Source of the DNA: Flavobacterium seoulense
GTDB lineage: Bacteria > Bacteroidota > Bacteroidia > Flavobacteriales > Flavobacteriaceae
Direction of reading: 5' to 3'
DNA: 64,000 nucleotides
Assembly (NCBI RefSeq): GCF_000695795.1
Contig: NZ_JNCA01000017.1
Coordinates: 1-64,000, forward strand
The notes below the pieces were generated by a model that saw only the letters and a program-made list of their open reading frames with translations, was not told the origin of the DNA and made no database searches. Each line of letters begins with the position of its first letter. Within the stretch, counting starts at the first letter, position 1. Of the stretch, positions 58,986 through 64,000 are shown piece by piece. A program made the position numbers and the translations under genes.

Positions 58986-60623
58986 TTATTTAGGTCTTTT
59001 AAACATGTAGCCATATAAAAATGTATGTACTAATGCAAAAAGTAATGAGAAATAAAATAAATATTTGTCATCTAAAGTAGGATCACTGTGATGGATAAAA
59101 GCAACTACGATAAGTATAAATACCATTGCTAAACCAGAACCTGCAACCGTTTTTTTGTTTCCTAAGCTATATCCTTCAGGATTCAAATGACTGTTTTTCA
59201 TTCCGTAGAATAAATACAAATCAAAACCGATCATCATCCAGACAATAAGACGAATCCATGTGTCTAAAGGTAAAAATACCATCATAAATAAACACACAGC
59301 AATTCCGGCAATAGGTACAAAAGGAACGAGAGGAGTTCTAAAAGCTCTAGGTGCTTCTGGCATTTTTTTACGCATAATTAATACGCCTAAACAAACTAGA
59401 ATAAATGCAAACAATGTACCTATACTAGTCATTTCGCCAACAACTTTTGCTGGTACAAAGGCAGCAAAAATACTCACGAGAACCATGAAAAGTAAGTTGT
59501 TTTTAGCAGGTGTTCTGAATTTTTCGTGAACTTCAGAGAAGACTTTAGGGATCAATCCATCTCTACTCATAGAGAAAAAGACACGACTTTGTCCCATTAA
59601 AAGTACAAGAATCACTGAAGCATAACCTGCTAATATAGCTAATAAAATAGCATTGTTTAACCAGGGATAAGAAGGAGTAATCATTCCGTTTGCTCCGGTA
59701 GGTCCCATCGCTTCAACGGCAATGGCAACAGGAGCAATTCCGTCTTTACCGGCAAAAGCCTGATAATTGATAACACCCGTCATAACGTGAGCAAACAATA
59801 TATATAATACTGTGCAAATCCCTAATGATAATAAAATACCAATAGGCATATCTCTTTTTGGATTTTTAGCTTCTTGCGCTGCGGTTGAAACAGCGTCAAA
59901 ACCTACGTAAGCAAAAAATACGATTGCTGCCGCTCTAATAATTCCTGAGAAACCAAATTCTCCAAATTTACCCGTGTTTTCAGGAATGTATGGAACATGA
60001 TTTTCTGGTCTTATGTATTGCCATCCCACAGCAATAAAAGTTAATACAATGGCAACTTTTAATAAAACAATAATTCCGTTGAACAAAGCAGATTCTTTTG
60101 TTCCGCGAATTAAAATTAATGATACAATCATTACAATAAATACTGCCGGAAGATTGATAATCCCTCCTTCAAATGGAGAAAGTGTATAAGCATCGTCAAA
60201 GTGTATTCCGTAGCCGCTTAAAAATTTACCTAAATACCGCGACCAGCTTATTGATACTGTTGCTGCTCCCACAGCATATTCTAAAACAAGATCCCAGCCA
60301 ATAATCCAGGCTATAAATTCTCCCATTGTTGCAAATGAATAGGTATAAGCACTTCCTGCAACAGGAATCATAGAAGAAAATTCAGCATAACACAAACCTG
60401 CAAAAATACAACCTATTGCTGCGATAAGGAAAGAAATGGTAATGGCCGGACCAGCATTTAGTGAAGCTGCAAGACCGGTTATTGAAAATAATCCTGCTCC
60501 AATAACGGCTCCAATACCTAATGCAACAAGGCCTGGGGCGGTTAATGTTTTCTTTAATCCTTTCTCAGAATCTTCGGCTTCGGCTAAAAGTTGAGTTAGT
60601 GGTTTTCTTCTCCAAATAGACAT
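58986..60623 (-). CDS. APC-family amino-acid permease (cationic amino acid transporter type)
   Basis: 545 residues from ATG 60623; TTG 60653 lies inside the -7 box. About 14 transmembrane helices. Signatures of the CAT/YfnA-type APC transporters: GLVALGIGAVIGAGLFSITGLAA, GCIFAGLCYAEFSSMIPVAGSAYTYSFATMGEFIAWIIGWDLVLEYAVGAA, FFAYVGFDAVSTAAQEAKNPKRDMPIGIL. It would import amino acids, probably with protons. Substrate not determinable. Monocistronic with a good promoter. Confidence 0.92.
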   Translation of the reverse strand: MSIWRRKPLTQLLAEAEDSEKGLKKTLTAPGLVALGIGAVIGAGLFSITGLAASLNAGPAITISFLIAAIGCIFAGLCYAEFSSMIPVAGSAYTYSFATMGEFIAWIIGWDLVLEYAVGAATVSISWSRYLGKFLSGYGIHFDDAYTLSPFEGGIINLPAVFIVMIVSLILIRGTKESALFNGIIVLLKVAIVLTFIAVGWQYIRPENHVPYIPENTGKFGEFGFSGIIRAAAIVFFAYVGFDAVSTAAQEAKNPKRDMPIGILLSLGICTVLYILFAHVMTGVINYQAFAGKDGIAPVAIAVEAMGPTGANGMITPSYPWLNNAILLAILAGYASVILVLLMGQSRVFFSMSRDGLIPKVFSEVHEKFRTPAKNNLLFMVLVSIFAAFVPAKVVGEMTSIGTLFAFILVCLGVLIMRKKMPEAPRAFRTPLVPFVPIAGIAVCLFMMVFLPLDTWIRLIVWMMIGFDLYLFYGMKNSHLNPEGYSLGNKKTVAGSGLAMVFILIVVAFIHHSDPTLDDKYLFYFSLLFALVHTFLYGYMFKRPK

Positions 60624-60650
60624 GATTTGCTTTTTTAGGTTATGAATTTT

Positions 60651-60681
60651 CAAAAGTATAGTTTTTTATGAAAAAAACAAT
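60651..60681 (-). promoter_or_regulatory. Promoter of the amino-acid permease
   Basis: On the minus strand ATTG (60681 to 60678), a 19-base spacer and TACTTTTG (60658 to 60651) form a near-ideal Bacteroidota promoter. Confidence 0.65.
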
Positions 60682-60808
60682 GACTTTGACTTTAAGTTGT
60701 AAAATTTATGTTAAAGTGTTTTTAAGTTTAATTTTTATTCAAAAAATAATTCGATTGAAAAATTTATTTCCTATATTTATTTAAGAAAAAACTTATTTAC
60801 AAAGTAAG

Positions 60809-61699
60809 ATGAATTTTGAAAGAAATAAGACTTATTTTAATTTTACAAAGCAACAGCAAAAAGGTATTCTTGGGTTGTTTAGTATAATTGTGATTTTGCA
60901 AATGATTTATTATTTGGTTGATTTTAAAAATACAACAAAAATAGATCCGGAAGAACAAAAGTGGCTTTCGTTACATTCTGAAATAGATTCGATAGCAAAA
61001 TTGCAAAACCAAAAGACTATTAAAATATATCCTTTCAATCCTAACTTTATTACGGATTATAAAGGTTATAAATTAGGAATGTCGGTCACGGAGATAGATA
61101 AGTTGCTTGCTTTTCGAAAAGAAAATAAATATGTAAATTCTGCAGAAGAATTTCAAAATGTTACCGGAGTTTCTGATTCTTTATTAAATGTGATTTCTCC
61201 TTATTTTAAATTTCCTGATTGGGTGAAAAATAAGCAAATGTCGAAATCAGTTGTTTCGTCAAATGTTAATTCATTTCAATTTTCGAAAAAAGATAAAATA
61301 GTTGTCAAAGATATTAATCAGGCAACTCAGGAAGATTTAATTAAAATATATGGAATCGGTGAGGCGCTTTCTGTGCGGATTTTAAAATTTAAAGAAAGTT
61401 TAGGTGGTTTTGTTTCGATGGAGCAAATGAAAGATATTTGGGGATTATCACCTGAAGTAATCGAAAAATTAAACGAAAGTTTTAAAGTAAAGGTCTTGCC
61501 GAATGTAAAGAAAATAGATATCAATAATGCATCTGTAAAAGAATTGGCTCAGTTTCCTTATTTCAGGTATAATTTGGCTCGGGAGATTGTGATTTACAGA
61601 AGCATGCATGGAGATATTAAGAACGCTGGCGATTTAATAAAAATTAAAGGTTTTCCAGTTGATAAAGAAAATATAATTGGTTTATATTTGGACTTTTAA
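60809..61699 (+). CDS. Membrane-anchored helix-hairpin-helix (ComEA-like) protein
   Basis: 296 residues. One N-terminal transmembrane helix (about 20-40, GILGLFSIIVILQMIYYLVDF) is followed by three HhH-type modules: about 80-140 (EEFQNVTGVSDSLLNVISPYF), about 175-230 (DINQATQEDLIKIYGIGEALSVRILKFKESLGGFVSMEQMKDIWGLSPEV) and about 235-295 (DINNASVKELAQFPYFRYNLAREIVIYRS). The second and third match ComEA, which binds DNA outside the membrane. A role in DNA binding or uptake is possible, but many flavobacteria keep the gene next to acyl-CoA dehydrogenase without competence genes. It is 11 bases before the next gene. Confidence 0.85.
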   Translation: MNFERNKTYFNFTKQQQKGILGLFSIIVILQMIYYLVDFKNTTKIDPEEQKWLSLHSEIDSIAKLQNQKTIKIYPFNPNFITDYKGYKLGMSVTEIDKLLAFRKENKYVNSAEEFQNVTGVSDSLLNVISPYFKFPDWVKNKQMSKSVVSSNVNSFQFSKKDKIVVKDINQATQEDLIKIYGIGEALSVRILKFKESLGGFVSMEQMKDIWGLSPEVIEKLNESFKVKVLPNVKKIDINNASVKELAQFPYFRYNLAREIVIYRSMHGDIKNAGDLIKIKGFPVDKENIIGLYLDF

Positions 61700-61710
61700 A
61701 AAAAGCCATA

Positions 61711-62856
61711 ATGATGCACTTTGATTACAGTGAAACACAAAATATGATTGCCCAGTCTATAAGGGATTTTGCCGATAAAAACATTAAACCATATGTCATG
61801 GAATGGGATGAAGCTCAAACTTTTCCGGTTCCTTTGTTTAAGAAATTAGGTGAAATGGGATTTATGGGAGTTTTGGTTCCGGAAGAATTAGGAGGTTCAG
61901 GCTTGGGGTATCACGAATATATTACTATTGTAGAAGAGATTTCTAAAGTAGATCCGTCAATAGGTTTGTCGGTAGCGGCACATAATTCATTGTGTACGAA
62001 TCATATTTTGACTTTTGGAAATGATGAACAAAAAAAGAAATGGGTTCCTAAATTGGCTTCCGGAGAACATTTAGGGGCTTGGGGATTGACGGAACATAAT
62101 ACAGGGTCAGATGCTGCTGGGATGAATACAACCGCTAAAAAAGATGGTGATTACTGGATTGTTAACGGAGCGAAAAATTTTATTACGCATGCTATTTCGG
62201 GAGATATTTCGGTGGTAATTGTTCGAACGGGTGAAAAAGGAGATTCCAGAGGGATGACTGCTTTTGTTTTTGAAAAAGGAATGGAAGGTTTTTCTTCAGG
62301 GAAAAAAGAAAATAAATTAGGAATGCGTGCTAGCGAAACAGCTGAATTGATTTTTGATAATTGCCGCGTTCCCGATGCGAATAGATTAGGTGAAGTAGGA
62401 GAAGGTTTTATTCAGGCAATGAAAATTTTGGATGGCGGACGAATTTCTATTGGAGCATTGTCATTAGGTGTTGCAAAAGGAGCTTATGAAGCGGCTTTAA
62501 AATATTCGAAAGAAAGACAGCAATTTGGTAAACCTATTTCTGAATTTCAGGGAATTTCGTTTAAATTAGTAGATATGGCTACTGAAATTGAAGCTTCAGA
62601 ATTGTTGTTACATAAAGCGGCTTTCTTAAAAGAGCAGCATCGTCCGGTGACAACTGCGGGAGCAATGGCTAAAATGTATGCCTCAGAAGTATGTGTAAAA
62701 GTCGCTAATGAAGCCGTTCAGATTCACGGAGGTTATGGTTTTACCAAAGATTTTCCGGTTGAGAAATTTTATAGAGATGCTAAGTTGTGTACTATTGGCG
62801 AAGGAACTACCGAGATTCAGAAAGTGGTTATATCGAGAAACTTATTGAAAGAGTAA
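61711..62856 (+). CDS. Acyl-CoA dehydrogenase
   Basis: A 381-residue flavoenzyme for the first step of fatty-acid beta-oxidation (short- or medium-chain type by size). Signatures: WGLTEHNTGSDAAGMNTTA, GAKNFITHA, KLGMRASETAELIFDNCRVP, ILDGGRISIGALSLGVAKGAYEAALKYSKERQQFGKPI and the C-terminal GYGFTKDFPVEKFYRDAKLCTIGEGTTEIQ with the likely catalytic glutamate in TIGEGT. Full length. It starts with two adjacent ATG codons. Likely co-transcribed with the HhH gene; the electron acceptor ETF is not encoded here. Confidence 0.95.
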   Translation: MMHFDYSETQNMIAQSIRDFADKNIKPYVMEWDEAQTFPVPLFKKLGEMGFMGVLVPEELGGSGLGYHEYITIVEEISKVDPSIGLSVAAHNSLCTNHILTFGNDEQKKKWVPKLASGEHLGAWGLTEHNTGSDAAGMNTTAKKDGDYWIVNGAKNFITHAISGDISVVIVRTGEKGDSRGMTAFVFEKGMEGFSSGKKENKLGMRASETAELIFDNCRVPDANRLGEVGEGFIQAMKILDGGRISIGALSLGVAKGAYEAALKYSKERQQFGKPISEFQGISFKLVDMATEIEASELLLHKAAFLKEQHRPVTTAGAMAKMYASEVCVKVANEAVQIHGGYGFTKDFPVEKFYRDAKLCTIGEGTTEIQKVVISRNLLKE

Positions 62857-62965
62857 ATAATGAAGAATAAAGATAGTATAAAATCTATTTTCTTTGTTCT
62901 GTTCTCTATCTTCTTTTTTAGAAAAATAATTTACAATTCATAACTAATAATTAATAATTAATTTC

Positions 62966-62973
62966 TACTTTTG
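62966..62973 (+). promoter_or_regulatory. -7 promoter box of rpsU
   Basis: TACTTTTG is an exact TAnnTTTG, 29 bases before the rpsU ATG. Confidence 0.6.
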
Positions 62974-62984
62974 CAGCCTTAACG

Positions 62985-62994
62985 AGAGGAGGTG
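62985..62994 (+). promoter_or_regulatory. rpsU: Strong Shine-Dalgarno sequence of rpsU
   Basis: AGGAGGTG (62987-62994) matches the 16S 3' end over eight bases and sits eight bases before the ATG at 63003. Other genes in this window lack such a site. In Flavobacterium johnsoniae the anti-SD is masked on the ribosome with help from bS21, and rpsU is known for keeping a strong SD that allows autogenous control by bS21. Confidence 0.85.
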
Positions 62995-63002
62995 TCAAAA
63001 TT

Positions 63003-63197
63003 ATGTTAATTATACCAATTAAAGACGGAGAAAATATCGATAGAGCATTAAAGCGCTATAAAAGAAAATTTGATAAAACTGGAACAGTTCGTCAATTAAG
63101 AGCTCGTACAGCTTTCATTAAGCCGTCAGTTAAAAATAGAATGAAATTCCAAAAAGCTGCTTACATCCAAGGTTTGAAAGATAGCTTAGAGAGTTAA
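63003..63197 (+). CDS. rpsU: 30S ribosomal protein bS21
   Basis: A 64-residue basic protein, full length for bS21. Visible: MLIIPIKDGENIDRALKRYKRKFDKTGTVRQLRARTAFIKPSVKNRMKFQKAAYIQ. It sits near the 16S 3' end on the small subunit. The gene has a strong SD, unusual here, and a -7 box TACTTTTG. It is followed by xerC after 73 bases, with a hairpin between. Confidence 0.98.
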   Translation: MLIIPIKDGENIDRALKRYKRKFDKTGTVRQLRARTAFIKPSVKNRMKFQKAAYIQGLKDSLES

Positions 63198-63222
63198 TAG
63201 TTTCTTTTTGAAATAAAATAAT

Positions 63223-63270
63223 ACCGTTAGTGGTCAGATTTTTTATAAATTTGATGCTAACGGTTTTTTT
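63223..63270 (+). terminator. Possible terminator between rpsU and xerC, with -7 box inside
   Basis: ACCGTTAG (63223-63230) pairs with CTAACGGT (63257-63264), followed by seven Ts; the loop is long (26 bases). An exact -7 box TAAATTTG lies in the loop at 63246-63253 and could start xerC transcription about 12 bases before its ATG. Confidence 0.55.
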
Positions 63271-64000
63271 ATGGTTACAAATTTAGATGCATTTGCGGAT
63301 TATCTTCAAAAGGAGAAAAAATATTCTCCACATACGCTGTGTGCTTATGTGAAAGATGTGTTGGATTTTCAGGAATTCAATAAAGTGAATTTTGGGCAGG
63401 ATGTTGTTGATAATGTTGAGTATGTTCAAATTCGGTCGTGGATTGTTTCTTTGGTTGATTGTGGTTTGTCTTCTGTCTCTGTTAATCGAAAGATTGCTTC
63501 GCTAAAAGCTTTTTATAAATTTCTTTTGAAAATAAAACAAATCAAAGTCAATCCTTTGTTGAAACATAGGTCTTTGAAGGTTTCTAAGAAAATTCAAATT
63601 CCTTTTTCGGAAAAAGAAGTGAATCTTGTTTTGGATGGTTTTTCGTTTGAGGATAGTTTTGAAGGAGTTAGGGATAGGTTGTTGATTGAGTTGTTGTATT
63701 CGACAGGGATTCGTAGGGCTGAATTGATTTCGTTACGATTGGATGCGGTTGATTTTTCTAATTCGGTTATTAAGGTTTTGGGTAAGCGAAATAAAGAGCG
63801 GATAATTCCTGTTTTAGCTGTGGTGATGAATCAGATGAAATTGTATCTTAAAAAAAGAGATGATTTAGGGTTTGTTAGGGATGAAGAATATTTTTTTCTA
63901 ACAAAAAAAGGGTTAAAATTGAGTGAATCGTTTGTTTATCGATTGATAAATTCATACTTTAGTGAAGTCTCTGAAAAGGTAAAAAAGAGTCCGCATATGT
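63271..64000 (+). CDS. xerC: Tyrosine recombinase XerC-like (partial, runs off the window end)
   Basis: Open to the last base, 243 complete codons; no stop reached. N-terminal SAM-like core-binding domain: VTNLDAFADYLQKEKKYSPHTLCAYVKDVLDFQEF and SVSVNRKIASLKAFYKFLLK. Catalytic domain: LLIELLYSTGIRRAELISLRLDAVDF (first catalytic Arg) and the lysine-bearing hairpin KVLGKRNKERIIPV. The window ends at KKSPHM, just before the expected HxLR and tyrosine motifs. Position directly after rpsU matches the flavobacterial xerC locus, so a chromosome dimer-resolution recombinase is more likely than a phage integrase. Confidence 0.9.
   Translation, partial: MVTNLDAFADYLQKEKKYSPHTLCAYVKDVLDFQEFNKVNFGQDVVDNVEYVQIRSWIVSLVDCGLSSVSVNRKIASLKAFYKFLLKIKQIKVNPLLKHRSLKVSKKIQIPFSEKEVNLVLDGFSFEDSFEGVRDRLLIELLYSTGIRRAELISLRLDAVDFSNSVIKVLGKRNKERIIPVLAVVMNQMKLYLKKRDDLGFVRDEEYFFLTKKGLKLSESFVYRLINSYFSEVSEKVKKSPHM

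Noticed and set aside
63271..64000. Phage or genomic-island integrase at the window end
   Set aside because: Its place directly after rpsU and its Xer-like sequence suggest housekeeping xerC; no attachment repeats or phage genes are seen.
1..64000. CRISPR array, rRNA operon, tRNA genes, prophage
   Set aside because: Reading both strands by eye I saw no regularly spaced repeats, no rRNA-like sequence and no convincing tRNA; a tRNA scan would be needed to be sure.

Overview
The window is chromosomal DNA of a Flavobacterium-like member of the Bacteroidota. Several independent signs agree. The DNA is AT-rich. Many genes follow the -7 motif TAnnTTTG of this phylum. Shine-Dalgarno sequences are almost absent except in front of rpsU. 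SusC/SusD proteins and SPII lipoproteins are present, as are lineage-typical families (GSCFA, DUF4230, DUF2851, DUF4136, DUF5522, putative porin). I noticed no rRNA, tRNA, CRISPR array, prophage or complete insertion sequence. I could not run profile searches, so every family name rests on motifs read by eye.

Layout. 0-1.4 kb: a REP-associated tyrosine transposase between several copies of two palindromic repeat families, flanked by a 57-bp direct repeat. 1.35-5 kb: DUF2461 protein, class A beta-lactamase, AlkD-like protein, a secreted protein and a RelE/ParE-type module. 5-6 kb: DUF2798 membrane protein and a Crp/Fnr regulator. 6-20 kb: a sulfur-themed stretch with an O-acetylhomoserine pathway operon (metY-metX and a divergent homoserine dehydrogenase-like protein), a SusC/SusD/sulfatase locus, a TonB receptor and an Rrf2 regulator. 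20-38 kb: mostly housekeeping (LemA/TPM proteins, M23 peptidase, alaS, GSCFA, a second toxin module, truncated haemoglobin, ilvA, glucosaminidase, hemL). 37-48 kb: nitrogen and anaerobic metabolism (RIC/ScdA, NarK, a five-gene nitrate reductase operon, D-lactate dehydrogenase). 48-64 kb: lysS, lipB, rnhB, putative porin, exonuclease, amino-acid permease, HhH protein, acyl-CoA dehydrogenase, rpsU and the start of xerC, which is cut by the window end.

The most interesting signals are regulatory and lie partly in ORFs too short for ordinary gene calling. Two classical-looking attenuators are visible. One precedes ilvA: a 17-residue leader peptide with eight isoleucines, then an intrinsic terminator. 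The other precedes metY: a 26-residue leader peptide with four cysteines and two adjacent internal methionines, then an intrinsic terminator directly after its stop codon. The metY promoter also carries a 23-bp near-palindrome that recurs (19 of 23 positions) over the promoter of the TonB receptor beside the Rrf2 gene, suggesting a shared sulfur or cysteine regulon. Fnr-type palindromes occur at the DUF2798 promoter and between ric and narK. At three -7-like boxes the operator centre lies exactly 36.5 bp from the end of the box, suggesting a small NO/nitrate regulon, perhaps controlled by the Crp/Fnr protein encoded beside one of the sites.

The nitrate reductase operon has an unusual composition. 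It combines an assimilatory-type (NasA-like) molybdenum subunit with a NarI-like cytochrome b, a four-cluster ferredoxin subunit, a Tat-type disulfide Rieske protein and a small membrane protein. The homoserine dehydrogenase-like protein of the met operon has lost several residues normally needed for NADP binding and catalysis, and may be a pseudoenzyme.
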